Source: an uncultured Ruminococcus sp.
GTDB taxonomy: Bacteria; Bacillota; Clostridia; Oscillospirales; Ruminococcaceae
Assembly: GCA_902796865.1 (NCBI GenBank)
Contig: CADBQZ010000158.1
Location: 1-7,998, forward strand
Reading direction: 5' to 3'
Length of the DNA: 7,998 nucleotides
This document shows, one piece after another, positions 1 through 7,415 of the stretch. The first letter of the stretch is position 1. Each line of letters starts with the position of its first letter. The notes under the pieces were generated by a model that ran no database searches, had not been told where the DNA came from, and saw only the letters and a program-made list of their open reading frames with translations. Both the position numbers and the translations under genes were made by a program.

Positions 1-1
1 G

Positions 2-676
2 ACAGGAGCTGATGGCGAACCATTCATGCTGTTGCTCTATGCAGATGATTTTGTCTCTTCTGCCTCCGCTAAAAGCTTTTTGCTTATGCTTAAAAGTCTT
101 TGTGAAGAAAAAAATAAAATGCTCTGTATTATAGGCTATAAAAGAGAGATAGATGCTATTGAAGAAGTTATCCCCTCTTACCTTATTTCCTGCAAGATAG
201 AGCGCCCATTCGCCATGTCCGACCTGATGGAAAAATTAAGAGCAGCTATGAAGCTCGGTGTAGAACGTACAAGGAAAAAGAATATTCTCCTTGTTGATGA
301 CGATATGATGTTTCTTAAAATGATGCAGAATTGGCTGTCTGCGAAGTACTTTGTATCAACGGTGAAAACAGGTATGCAGGCCATCACATATATTGCAAAG
401 AATACTCCCGACCTGATACTTCTTGATTACGATATGCCGATCACTCCCGGTCCACAGGTGCTTGAAATGATAAGGAACGACCAGAATACCAAAGACCTTC
501 CGGTTATTTTTCTTACAGGCAAATCTGACAGAGAAAGCATCATCAAGGTAATGCAGTTAAAGCCGCAGGGATATATTTTAAAGTCAGGCTCTCAGCAGGA
601 TATTGTCCGAACAGTCGATGAGTATTTCTTGAAACACGCTCCAAAAACACCGAACGGTGATATAATGCTTATGTGA
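2..676 (+). CDS. Response regulator with tandem receivers (5'-partial); first receiver degenerate
   Basis: The reading frame is open from base 2, so the gene very probably begins left of the window. Met at 26 falls inside a receiver fold and has no well-placed ribosome binding site. Residues are counted from that Met. Residues 1-77 match the second half of a receiver (beta3 to alpha5, ending in RPF-x3-DL). Residues 86-206 form a complete CheY-like receiver: acidic triad D91-D93, phospho-acceptor D134 in the LLDYDMP strand, T164, and K186. Aligning the two halves shows the first receiver has Tyr for the acceptor Asp, Gly for the Thr and Arg for the Lys, so it should not be phosphorylated. No DNA-binding or enzymatic output domain follows, so the protein probably acts through protein contacts or as a phosphorelay intermediate. 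It lies 15 bases before the hybrid kinase and is likely its operon partner. An output domain could exist upstream, out of view. Confidence 0.85.
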   Translation, partial: TGADGEPFMLLLYADDFVSSASAKSFLLMLKSLCEEKNKMLCIIGYKREIDAIEEVIPSYLISCKIERPFAMSDLMEKLRAAMKLGVERTRKKNILLVDDDMMFLKMMQNWLSAKYFVSTVKTGMQAITYIAKNTPDLILLDYDMPITPGPQVLEMIRNDQNTKDLPVIFLTGKSDRESIIKVMQLKPQGYILKSGSQQDIVRTVDEYFLKHAPKTPNGDIMLM

Positions 677-677
677 T

Positions 678-682
678 AGGAG
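678..682 (+). promoter_or_regulatory. Ribosome binding site of the hybrid kinase
   Basis: AGGAG lies 9 bases before the ATG at 692 and just after the upstream stop codon (674-676). A second purine stretch, AAGGA at 686-690, is too close to the ATG to be the main site. The spacing fixes the start at 692 and indicates that kinase and response regulator are translated from one message. Confidence 0.8.
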
Positions 683-691
683 AATAAGGAT

Positions 692-3600
692 ATGAAAAAA
701 AGGTCACTTATCGCCTTTGATTTTTTAAAAAACTGGGGCAGGAAAAGGATCATAAGCTCGATCGTTGTTGTATTGTTTTTCGTTACTATAATATTGATCT
801 TCTATTCTATGATCTACTCGGCATCAAAAAACAGTATCATAGACAGAGGAAAAATAACCGCTGTTGAATCAGCAGAACAGCTTGACAGATATCTGTCAAC
901 AGGCATCAACTCTATAGATCTTGCAGCTCTTGACATAGATGACATGATAGAAAGAAAAACCTCGCACACAGAAATGATTGATTATCTTACGAATCAAACT
1001 AATGTCGTGGGAAAAGCGATACTCTCTATGGCAACAGGCTTTTATGCTTATATCGTTGATGATGACAAAACAAACGGAGATTTCCTTGACGGTTCAGGCT
1101 GGGTCCCGCCCGATGATTTTGTCCCCTGGGAGCGTCCGTGGTATACGACCGCTATGGAAGCAAACGGTGATCTTGTTGTCACAGACCCGTATGTTGATGC
1201 TAACACCGGCTCAGTAATAATTACGCTGGCGAAGCAGCTTTCCGACGGAAAGAGTATCCTGGCGCTTGATATTCTGATGGATGAGATACAGGCACTGACA
1301 GAAAATCTGTCAATGGAAAACAGCGGTTCTATCGAATTTGTCCTTGACAGCACCGGAAATGTTATATCTCATTCGGATACGGATCAGCTCGGAAAAAGCT
1401 ATTCAGAGGAAAGTGGAACGCTTTATTCCGAAGTGGCAAATAAGATCTATAATAATGAGAGCAAATCTCAGGACAGATATTTTGAGATCACATGGGATGG
1501 CACGAGCTATGTGGTTTATACTGTGTCCATTCAGGATAGATGGTACAGTGTTTCCATAATAGATGCATCAAAGGAATTTTTCTCGTTAAGGCTCATACTT
1601 GCTGCTACAATATTTTTGCTGATAATATCCATAGTTATCCTGTTTTGGATATTCGTCAAGTCTGCAAGAAAAGACAGCATCGCTGCCAATCTCAACACAC
1701 AGCTGTCTTCTACCGCAAATATCTATATGTCTGTTTATGATATAGATATGATAAACCATACATACAGCTTTATCAAATCAGATATTGACAAGGTAAATGT
1801 AGTCATTGACGATACGAAAAAAGACATTGGAAATGTTCAGCAGCAGCTCAACTACGTTATGACACATTTTTCCAGTGAGACAACGAGAAAAGAACTGCTG
1901 GAATTTATAGATCTGTCCACTCTTGATGAACGTATGGGTGATAACAGTTCTCTTATTATCGAATACCTTAATGAGCAGGAGCAGTGGAGACGAGGAAGAT
2001 TTATTGCTTCACAGCGCACCAATGATGGTAAACTCTCTCATGTTTTATGGACGGTCGAAGATATCGACGATGAGCGCCGTAGGCGTGACAGGCTTTATGA
2101 AACTGCAAGGAAACTCACCTCACAGATACGTTCCATTGCAAACATTTATACATCCGTTCACTATATAGACCTTATAAACGATTCATTTTCCGAAATAAGG
2201 ACTACTGATAAACTGGTATCGAATGTGATCGGCGATGATGTAAACCATGCCCAGGCCGTACTAAAACAGGCAATGACACAGCTTACTGATGATATTTCAA
2301 GGGAAGAAGTATTAAAATTTGTGGAGTTTTCTTCCATTGAAAAGAATCTGGAAGAGACCGGTACGGCTACTATAGAATTTTTATGTTCAAGAGGCAACTG
2401 GACAAGAGGCAGATTTATCGCCTGTGAATACACAGAAGACGGAAAATTGTCACACGTTATCTGGGCGGTTGAAAATATCGACAGTGAAAAGAGAAAACGT
2501 GACAAGCTGTATGACACGGCAAAACAGCTTACCTCTCAGCTCCAGTCAGCCGTAAATATATATACGGCGGCATATGACATTGATGTTATAGATGATACAT
2601 TCAATGTCATTCATTCAAACGACAGCGTAATGTCTGCAAGCTTTGGAAATGAAAAGCTTGAATCTGTATCAGCCGGGATCATTCAGGAAAATGCACAAAA
2701 AACGATCAACGGCGCAATGGATAAGGTCACTGCTGAATCCTTCAAAAACGAGATGATGAATTTTATAGATCTCCAAACACTCGATCAGCGTATATCGGAC
2801 AAGGGTACTGTAACGATCGAATACCTCAACGACAAAAACAAATGGCGCAGAGGAAGATTCATTGTTTCCGAGCGTGCAGCGAACGGAAAAATATCTCATG
2901 TCCTTTGGATGATAGAGGATATAGACGATGAAAAGAAAGATAGAGACAGACTATTTGCCATAGCCGATAATCTTAACAAGCAGCTAAAGGCAACTGCGGA
3001 TATATATGTTTCTATGTACAATGTCAACATTATCCATGATACATACAATGAAATAAAATCCGTACAGAAAGAAATTGCTGATTTTGACATAGTTGACCGT
3101 GAGGATGCACAGCTGTCTCTTTTCAAGGATATGGACAGAATGTCAAGTGAATTTTCACGCAATGCTATCCATGACTTTGTAAATTTAAGTAATCTCAGCA
3201 AGCGGCTCAAACATAGTAATACCATAACACTGGAATTTTTGGACAGCGGCGGTCAGTGGTGCAGAGGAAGATTCATAGCCTCTCAGTGGACGCCTGCCGG
3301 CAAGCTGTCTAATGTTTTGTGGATGGTCGAAAACATCAATGAGGAAAAGACCGAGCGTGATAAGCTTCTTGATATGTCTGAAAAAGCGATAGCTGCAAGT
3401 GAAGCTAAGTCTACCTTCCTGTCAAATATGTCACATGAGATAAGAACACCTATCAACGCAGTGCTGGGCATGAATGAGATGATACTCCGTGAATGTAACG
3501 ACAGTAATATCTTAGCATATTCCGACAGCATCAAAACGGCAGGAAACACCCTTTTGGGTCTTATCAATGACATTCTCGATTTCTCCAAAATAGAATCGGG

Positions 3601-4339
3601 CAAAATGGAAATAATCCCCGTGGATTATGACCTTGCATCACTGCTCAACGACCTTGTCAACATGATACAGACAAGGGCAGATGATAAAGGTCTGATACTG
3701 GAACTGGAATTTGAACCGAATGTGCCAAATCACCTGAACGGAGATGAGGTACGCATAAAACAAGTCGTAACGAATATTCTTACAAATGCGGTGAAATATA
3801 CTAAAAAGGGTATAGTTACCTTTACGGTGGGATATGAAAAAATAGAGAATGACCCGGAAAGCGTAGTGCTGAATATAGCGGTCAAGGATACGGGTATAGG
3901 CATAAAAAAAGAAGACATGGCAAAGCTGTTCTCCGAATTTGAACGTATTGAGGAAGAACGCAACAGGAATGTTGAGGGCACAGGTCTCGGCATGAACATC
4001 ACAAAGCGGCTTCTTGAAATGATGGGAAGTTCTCTGGAGGTGCAAAGTATTTACGGACTTGGTTCACTTTTCAGTTTTTCGTTAAAGCAAAAGGTACACG
4101 ACTGGGAACCGCTCGGCGATTATGAAACCACCTACAGGGCTGCACTCAGTTCCAAAAAGAAGTACAAGGAAAAGTTCATAGCTCCCGATGCAAATGTGCT
4201 TGTTGTGGACGATACACCAATGAACCTTATGGTATTCAAGAGCCTGCTCAAACAAACGCAGGTACACATCGACACCGCCGAGAGCGGCGATGCGGGTATC
4301 TCACTTGCTCTTGAAAAAAATACGACATTATCTTCTTAG
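692..4339 (+). CDS. Membrane hybrid histidine kinase: dCache, four PAS-like modules, HisKA, HATPase, first half of a receiver
   Basis: This 1215-residue protein autophosphorylates on His in response to an external signal (family knowledge). A short basic N-terminus leads to membrane segment 1 (about 20-43). An extracellular dCache domain follows (about 45-298), with R148-P-W150-Y151, P166-Y-V-D169 and D193, the pattern seen in small-molecule-binding Cache domains. Membrane segment 2 is at 301-322. Residues 334-895 are four related PAS-like modules. HisKA has H915 in SHEIRTP. The HATPase has its N-box at 1028-1032, D1066 in DTGIGI and G1096 in GTGLGM, so the catalytic core looks intact. A receiver starts at about 1170 with acidic pair D1173-D1174, then stops after ten frame-shifted or nonsense-like residues. 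Its Asp-bearing half continues in the -1 frame from 4321. The upstream gene is a receiver protein, its likely partner. The early stop is a frameshift mutation, a sequence error or programmed frameshifting; the sequence alone does not decide. Confidence 0.93.
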   Translation: MKKRSLIAFDFLKNWGRKRIISSIVVVLFFVTIILIFYSMIYSASKNSIIDRGKITAVESAEQLDRYLSTGINSIDLAALDIDDMIERKTSHTEMIDYLTNQTNVVGKAILSMATGFYAYIVDDDKTNGDFLDGSGWVPPDDFVPWERPWYTTAMEANGDLVVTDPYVDANTGSVIITLAKQLSDGKSILALDILMDEIQALTENLSMENSGSIEFVLDSTGNVISHSDTDQLGKSYSEESGTLYSEVANKIYNNESKSQDRYFEITWDGTSYVVYTVSIQDRWYSVSIIDASKEFFSLRLILAATIFLLIISIVILFWIFVKSARKDSIAANLNTQLSSTANIYMSVYDIDMINHTYSFIKSDIDKVNVVIDDTKKDIGNVQQQLNYVMTHFSSETTRKELLEFIDLSTLDERMGDNSSLIIEYLNEQEQWRRGRFIASQRTNDGKLSHVLWTVEDIDDERRRRDRLYETARKLTSQIRSIANIYTSVHYIDLINDSFSEIRTTDKLVSNVIGDDVNHAQAVLKQAMTQLTDDISREEVLKFVEFSSIEKNLEETGTATIEFLCSRGNWTRGRFIACEYTEDGKLSHVIWAVENIDSEKRKRDKLYDTAKQLTSQLQSAVNIYTAAYDIDVIDDTFNVIHSNDSVMSASFGNEKLESVSAGIIQENAQKTINGAMDKVTAESFKNEMMNFIDLQTLDQRISDKGTVTIEYLNDKNKWRRGRFIVSERAANGKISHVLWMIEDIDDEKKDRDRLFAIADNLNKQLKATADIYVSMYNVNIIHDTYNEIKSVQKEIADFDIVDREDAQLSLFKDMDRMSSEFSRNAIHDFVNLSNLSKRLKHSNTITLEFLDSGGQWCRGRFIASQWTPAGKLSNVLWMVENINEEKTERDKLLDMSEKAIAASEAKSTFLSNMSHEIRTPINAVLGMNEMILRECNDSNILAYSDSIKTAGNTLLGLINDILDFSKIESGKMEIIPVDYDLASLLNDLVNMIQTRADDKGLILELEFEPNVPNHLNGDEVRIKQVVTNILTNAVKYTKKGIVTFTVGYEKIENDPESVVLNIAVKDTGIGIKKEDMAKLFSEFERIEEERNRNVEGTGLGMNITKRLLEMMGSSLEVQSIYGLGSLFSFSLKQKVHDWEPLGDYETTYRAALSSKKKYKEKFIAPDANVLVVDDTPMNLMVFKSLLKQTQVHIDTAESGDAGISLALEKNTTLSS
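1691..3376 (+). repeat. Four tandem PAS-like modules inside the kinase (protein-level repeat)
   Basis: Units begin at bases 1691, 2114, 2528 and 2972 (kinase residues 334, 475, 613, 761). Each opens with a pattern like L-x2-Q-x4-NIY-x3-Y-x-IDxIxDT(Y/F)xxI. A helical stretch follows, with F(I/V)xxxxLxxR in three units. Next come a strand like TIEYL and the signature W-x-RGRFI, then G-K-(L/I)-S-H/N-V-(L/I)-W-x-(V/I)-E-(D/N)-I-(D/N)-x-E-(K/R). Signature Trp residues are W432, W570, W718 and W856, spaced 138, 148 and 138. The closing strand followed by a charged helix resembles PAS folds with their linker helices; that is my fold inference. DNA identity between units is only moderate, so the duplications are old and not an assembly artefact. 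Confidence 0.85.
4314..4320 (+). other. A7 run: frameshift point that splits the kinase receiver domain
   Basis: In the kinase frame the codons read GAA-AAA-AAT and then reach TAG at 4337-4339. Shifting to -1 here gives K-Y-D-I-I-F-L-D-H-M-M-P, a canonical receiver beta3 strand, and runs on to 5223. The heptamer A-AAA-AAT has the X-XXY-YYZ layout of -1 slippery sites. I see no Shine-Dalgarno-like stimulator 10-15 bases upstream. Downstream there is only a weak 5-bp stem (4348-4352 with 4363-4367), so programmed slippage is possible but unsupported. A one-base loss from an A8 run explains it as well. Confidence 0.8.
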
Positions 4340-4344
4340 ACCAT

Positions 4345-5223
4345 ATGATGCCCAAAAAGGACGGCATACAGACGCTAAAGGAGATGAAGGTAGAGGAAAA
4401 CAACCCCAACCTTGATACACCCACTATATGCCTTACGGCAAATGCCATTTCGGGAGCAAGGGAAAAGTATATCAATGCAGGATTTGATGAGTATCTTACA
4501 AAGCCGATAGATCCCGGAAAGCTTGAGGATATGATGATAACCTATCTTCCGGATAAGAAGCTGAGATCGGGTCTTGAAGATGATCTGATGGAAGCAAAGG
4601 CAGAAATATCAGCCGGCAGCGATTGTCTGATACCGGGGTTTGTTCGTCAAATAGACGAGATCGACACGGAAGCAGGCATAAGAAACTGCGGAACTGAGGA
4701 GATATACCTTGAAACGCTTCAAACCTATGCTGACATGATAGACAGCCATATAAAGGAAACGGAAGATTTTTACAAATCGGGCGACATATCAAATGCCACC
4801 ATTAAGATACACGCCTTGAAATCAACTTCAAGGATCATCGGCGCAGTAAGTATAGGCGAGCTTGCACAAGAGCTTGAAAACGCCGGCAACAGCGGTGACA
4901 CTCAAAAGCTTGACAGCGGTATAGACGAACTGCTTGACAGATGCAGAGGATTATCCGAAAAGCTTGCGCCTTTCAGAGAACAGGCGAAAACGGCTGATGA
5001 TGAAGTCGATGATAACAGCGGGCTTCCGGCTATAAGCGATGAAGAATTTTCCGATGCTTTATCTGTCATAAAGGAATTTGCCTCAGCCTGCGATTCTCAG
5101 GGCATAAATAGTGTTTTGGACGACTTGAATGGTTACAGCTTAAACTCCGAACAAAAGGAAAAAACGGAAGCTGTCAGAAAAGCGGTTGATGAGCTGGAGT
5201 TTGAAAGATTAAGTGAAATATAG
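4345..5223 (+). CDS. Second half of kinase receiver, Hpt domain and helical tail (-1 frame continuation)
   Basis: The first ATG in this frame is at 4345, but the domain begins upstream: bases 4321-4344 encode YDIIFLDH, including the phospho-acceptor Asp at 4339-4341. Numbering from Met 4345, residues 1-70 complete the receiver, with T31 in CLTANA and K53-P54. Residues about 105-215 are an Hpt domain with phospho-acceptor H156 in HALKSTSRIIGA. Residues about 225-292 are an acidic, probably helical tail that I do not recognise as a named domain. No ribosome binding site precedes 4345, and the kinase stop is only five bases before it, so independent initiation is unlikely. In a joined protein, phosphate would pass from H915 to the receiver Asp to this His, the usual His-Asp-His phosphorelay. 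If the break is real, the relay is cut inside the receiver. Confidence 0.85.
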   Translation: MMPKKDGIQTLKEMKVEENNPNLDTPTICLTANAISGAREKYINAGFDEYLTKPIDPGKLEDMMITYLPDKKLRSGLEDDLMEAKAEISAGSDCLIPGFVRQIDEIDTEAGIRNCGTEEIYLETLQTYADMIDSHIKETEDFYKSGDISNATIKIHALKSTSRIIGAVSIGELAQELENAGNSGDTQKLDSGIDELLDRCRGLSEKLAPFREQAKTADDEVDDNSGLPAISDEEFSDALSVIKEFASACDSQGINSVLDDLNGYSLNSEQKEKTEAVRKAVDELEFERLSEI

Positions 5224-5238
5224 ATATATGATCTATAT
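5218..5238. repeat. Inverted repeat overlapping the stop codon of the phosphorelay gene
   Basis: The arms ATATAGAT and ATCTATAT pair perfectly around a 5-base loop (5226-5230). The left arm includes the TAG stop at 5221-5223. It lacks a following U-tract and is AT-only apart from one G-C pair, so it is a poor terminator. Its heptamer TCTATAT/ATATAGA recurs in the next palindrome. Confidence 0.6.
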
Positions 5239-5243
5239 CAGTC

Positions 5244-5274
5244 GTCTATATATTTTTTAAAAAAATATATAGAC
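5244..5274. promoter_or_regulatory. 31-base palindrome abutting the -35 element of the chemoreceptor promoter
   Basis: The left arm GTCTATATATTTTTT (5244-5258) is the exact complement of 5260-5274, with only A5259 unpaired at the centre. The right end covers five of the six -35 bases, so a protein bound here would compete with RNA polymerase. This makes it a candidate operator. No T-run follows it on either strand in the position a terminator needs. AT-rich DNA makes chance palindromes more common, but fifteen consecutive matched pairs is long. Confidence 0.6.
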
Positions 5275-5298
5275 ATATATTGTATATTGTGGTATAAT
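5270..5298 (+). promoter_or_regulatory. Sigma-70/sigma-A promoter of the chemoreceptor gene
   Basis: The -35 is TAGACA (5270-5275, five of six consensus bases). A 17-base spacer follows, then TATAAT (5293-5298, full consensus), preceded by TGG, which makes an extended -10. Transcription should start near 5304-5306, giving a leader of about 50 bases. The spacer contains TATATTG twice in tandem (5276-5289). The match to vegetative consensus suggests the gene is read by the housekeeping sigma factor and not by a flagellar sigma factor. Confidence 0.8.
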
Positions 5299-5332
5299 GT
5301 AAATGTGTATTAAAAATATACATAATTACATT
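5296..5332. promoter_or_regulatory. Imperfect 37-base palindrome across the -10 end and transcription start
   Basis: The outer arms AATGTAA (5296-5302) and TTACATT (5326-5332) pair perfectly. The inner arms 5304-5310 and 5318-5324 pair with one G-T mismatch. A7-base centre (5311-5317) and a single A-A mismatch (5303/5325) complete it. As DNA it is a candidate operator over the start site. As RNA the inner stem would sit at the very 5' end of the message and could affect its stability. Which, if either, applies cannot be told from sequence. Confidence 0.5.
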
Positions 5333-5341
5333 TTAATTTAA

Positions 5342-5346
5342 AGAGG
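5342..5346 (+). promoter_or_regulatory. Ribosome binding site of the chemoreceptor
   Basis: AGAGG, followed by T, lies 9 bases before the ATG at 5356 and supports that start. The protein then begins MKKKMGLKK, a typical basic N-terminus before a first membrane helix. Confidence 0.75.
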
Positions 5347-5355
5347 TTAAAACAT

Positions 5356-7338
5356 ATGAAGAAAAAAATGGGGCTGAAAAAAGCCATACTTATGACTGTA
5401 AGTGCGGCAACATCTTTTATGCTGATATGTGTGACTTTCATAGGTTTTCTTGTGTCATATTTCGATATAAAAGAATCTCTGACATCTGAAACGAAGCAGG
5501 AACTGCTTGTCAATTCAGAGAAAATGAATGCATGGCTCGATGCACAGTGTGTTTTTGCAGCAGATCAGGGCAACGCAGCAGGCACCCTGTATGCACTCGA
5601 TCCCGATCATTCGGGAGATGTCGATTTTGCAAAAACTGTAATGTCTTTGAACAGTGCGCTTTTAGAAGCATATACTTCTTATGAGGATAAATCAATATAC
5701 ATGGCATCTGGGGCTGAGCTGCCTGATGACTTCGACCCTACCACTCGTGGGTGGTATCAATCGGCAAAGGCGGAAGACAAGGCGATATGTACATCTCCTT
5801 TTGTTGATGCATCTACAGGCGGCATCATATTCACAGTGGCAGCACCTATAAAATATAATGGTGAAACGGTCGGTGTTTTTGGCTGCGACTTTAAGCTTGA
5901 TGTCCTGACAGATCTTGCGAGCGGAATGGAGCTTTCTGAAAACGGTTATCCTGTATTGCTGGATGGAGACGGAAATTTCCTTGTACATTCAAATACCGAC
6001 TATATGCCAACAAAGGACGGCACACTCACATCTGTTGATGATGCAGAAGGTGAATATTCAAATATGCTTTCTTCACTTGAAGATGAGGTCAGCCTGGAGT
6101 CGTATAAAGATTACGACGGCAAGGATAAGTATTTTGTTTTTAAGAAGCTGGACAATGCAGGCTGGTCAGTCGGCTATATAATGCCCAAATCGGACATAGA
6201 CGGTACACTTAACACTCTCGGCGTAATATATCTCATACTATTTGTTGTATTCTATATTTTCGGCATGACAGCTGTGTTCATCGTTTTGACACGCCGTTTA
6301 AAGCCGCTCGGAAAGCTTGCTGATACGGCAGGGGAAATAGCAAACGGCGATCTTTCGGCACGTTTTGATTACAATTGTAACGATGAGATCGGCAAGCTTT
6401 GTACAGAATTTGGAAACTGTATTGATGCAATGCAGACATATGTAGACGATATTTCTAATGTGCTGACTGCTGTTTCAAAGGGCGATCTGACTGTATATCC
6501 CGATGTTGAGTATAAAGGTGATTTCATAAAGATAGAGGATTCACTGCGTCTTATTCTTGAAGAATTGAGCGGAATAATGTCGGAGATAAATGCAGGAAGT
6601 CTGGGTGTATTGAACGGCTCAAATCAGATGGCTATCGGTTCGCAGTCTCTTGCCGATGGTTCATCGAAACAGGCTTCTGCTATCGAGCAGATATCTGCTA
6701 CTCTTGCAACAGTATCGGATAAGATAGCGGTAAACGCTAAAAATGCATCAGATGCCGGTGAATTATCAAGGCAGACACAGGAAAAGGTAAATCAGCAGGA
6801 TGCTGAGATACAGAGCATGGTCTCTGCTATGAACGATATCAGCAGCACCTCAAGGGAGATAGAAAAGATAATCAATACCATTGAGGATATAGCTTTCCAG
6901 ACAAATATCTTAGCGCTAAACGCTGCTGTTGAGGCAGCACGTGCAGGCGAAGTAGGCAAGGGCTTTGCGGTAGTTGCCGATGAGGTCCGCAATCTTTCGG
7001 GCAAATCCGACGAAGCTGCTAAAAGCAGTGCAACACTTATCCATGCTGCGATCCAGGCGGTAAGCAACGGTTCGGATATAGCGCTTAAAACGGCCGATTC
7101 TATGAAGGAAGTAAAGGAAATGTCTTCACAGACTGCCGAGCTGATAGCAAAGATCGCTGATGCAAGCTTTGAACAGAATGAATCTATAAGTCAGATAACC
7201 ACCGGAATAGAGCAGATATCACAGGTAATACAGACCAACTCAGCAACAGCTGAGGAAACGGCCGCTTCCAGCCGTGAGCTTTCAGGTCAGTCCAAGCACT
7301 TAGAAGAACAGGTGGCTAGATTCAGATTAAATCAATAG
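5356..7338 (+). CDS. Methyl-accepting chemotaxis protein with dCache sensor
   Basis: This is a 660-residue transmembrane chemoreceptor that controls the CheA-CheW complex and flagellar rotation (family role). Membrane segment 1 is at about 10-36. A dCache ligand-binding domain spans about 38-280, with R131-G-W133-Y134, S-P-F149-V-D151-A-S-T-G and D178. Membrane segment 2 is at about 288-313. A HAMP domain covers about 313-365, with a second divergent HAMP-like segment to about 410 (SKGDLTV and GDF). The coiled-coil signalling hairpin runs to the C-terminus, with its conserved tip around 514-545 ([19 protein letters not shown] then [10 protein letters not shown]). The tip is intact, so CheW/CheA coupling is expected. 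There is no C-terminal CheR-docking pentapeptide. The gene has its own promoter and lies downstream of a phosphorelay whose kinase carries the same kind of sensor. No other chemotaxis gene is in the window, so it appears to be a stand-alone receptor using a chemotaxis core encoded elsewhere. Confidence 0.97.
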   Translation: MKKKMGLKKAILMTVSAATSFMLICVTFIGFLVSYFDIKESLTSETKQELLVNSEKMNAWLDAQCVFAADQGNAAGTLYALDPDHSGDVDFAKTVMSLNSALLEAYTSYEDKSIYMASGAELPDDFDPTTRGWYQSAKAEDKAICTSPFVDASTGGIIFTVAAPIKYNGETVGVFGCDFKLDVLTDLASGMELSENGYPVLLDGDGNFLVHSNTDYMPTKDGTLTSVDDAEGEYSNMLSSLEDEVSLESYKDYDGKDKYFVFKKLDNAGWSVGYIMPKSDIDGTLNTLGVIYLILFVVFYIFGMTAVFIVLTRRLKPLGKLADTAGEIANGDLSARFDYNCNDEIGKLCTEFGNCIDAMQTYVDDISNVLTAVSKGDLTVYPDVEYKGDFIKIEDSLRLILEELSGIMSEINAGSLGVLNGSNQMAIGSQSLADGSSKQASAIEQISATLATVSDKIAVNAKNASDAGELSRQTQEKVNQQDAEIQSMVSAMNDISSTSREIEKIINTIEDIAFQTNILALNAAVEAARAGEVGKGFAVVADEVRNLSGKSDEAAKSSATLIHAAIQAVSNGSDIALKTADSMKEVKEMSSQTAELIAKIADASFEQNESISQITTGIEQISQVIQTNSATAEETAASSRELSGQSKHLEEQVARFRLNQ

Positions 7339-7358
7339 ATAACAGATCCTTCTTAATG

Positions 7359-7387
7359 CAGCGCCGCACGATCTTTATGCGGCGCTG
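7359..7387 (+). terminator. GC-rich stem-loop after the chemoreceptor gene, probable terminator lacking a clear U-tract
   Basis: A perfect 10-bp stem (CAGCGCCGCA with TGCGGCGCTG) encloses a 9-base loop and starts 20 bases after the stop codon. Position and GC-rich stem fit an intrinsic terminator. The following bases, ACTTAAAAAGCTCC, are not T-rich, nor is the minus-strand tail. Flanking TTAA tetramers (7353-7356 and 7390-7393) could extend the stem past a 2x2 internal loop. The insertion sequence may begin right here and have displaced the original T-run. Confidence 0.55.
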
Positions 7388-7415
7388 ACTTAAAAAGCTC
7401 CCGTTCTTCGTTTGA

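Noticed and set aside
12..28. ATG at 12 or ATG at 26 as the start of the first gene, using AGGAG at 4-8
   Set aside because: The ATG at 12 is in a different, short frame. The ATG at 26 is 17 bases from AGGAG and falls in the middle of a receiver fold whose frame is open to the window edge.
3638..4045. 135-codon minus-strand reading frame opposite the kinase catalytic core, and similar antisense frames across the window
   Set aside because: They overlap clearly coding plus-strand domains, show no recognisable motifs and lack convincing ribosome binding sites.
4345..4350. Independent translation start (tandem ATG) for the receiver-Hpt fragment
   Set aside because: There is no Shine-Dalgarno sequence upstream, and the ATGs lie inside the receiver after the acceptor Asp, so a protein from here would be half a domain.
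5244..5274. The long AT palindrome as a rho-independent terminator for the phosphorelay operon
   Set aside because: The stem has almost no G-C pairs, and no T-run follows it. The overlap with the -35 element fits a regulatory site better.
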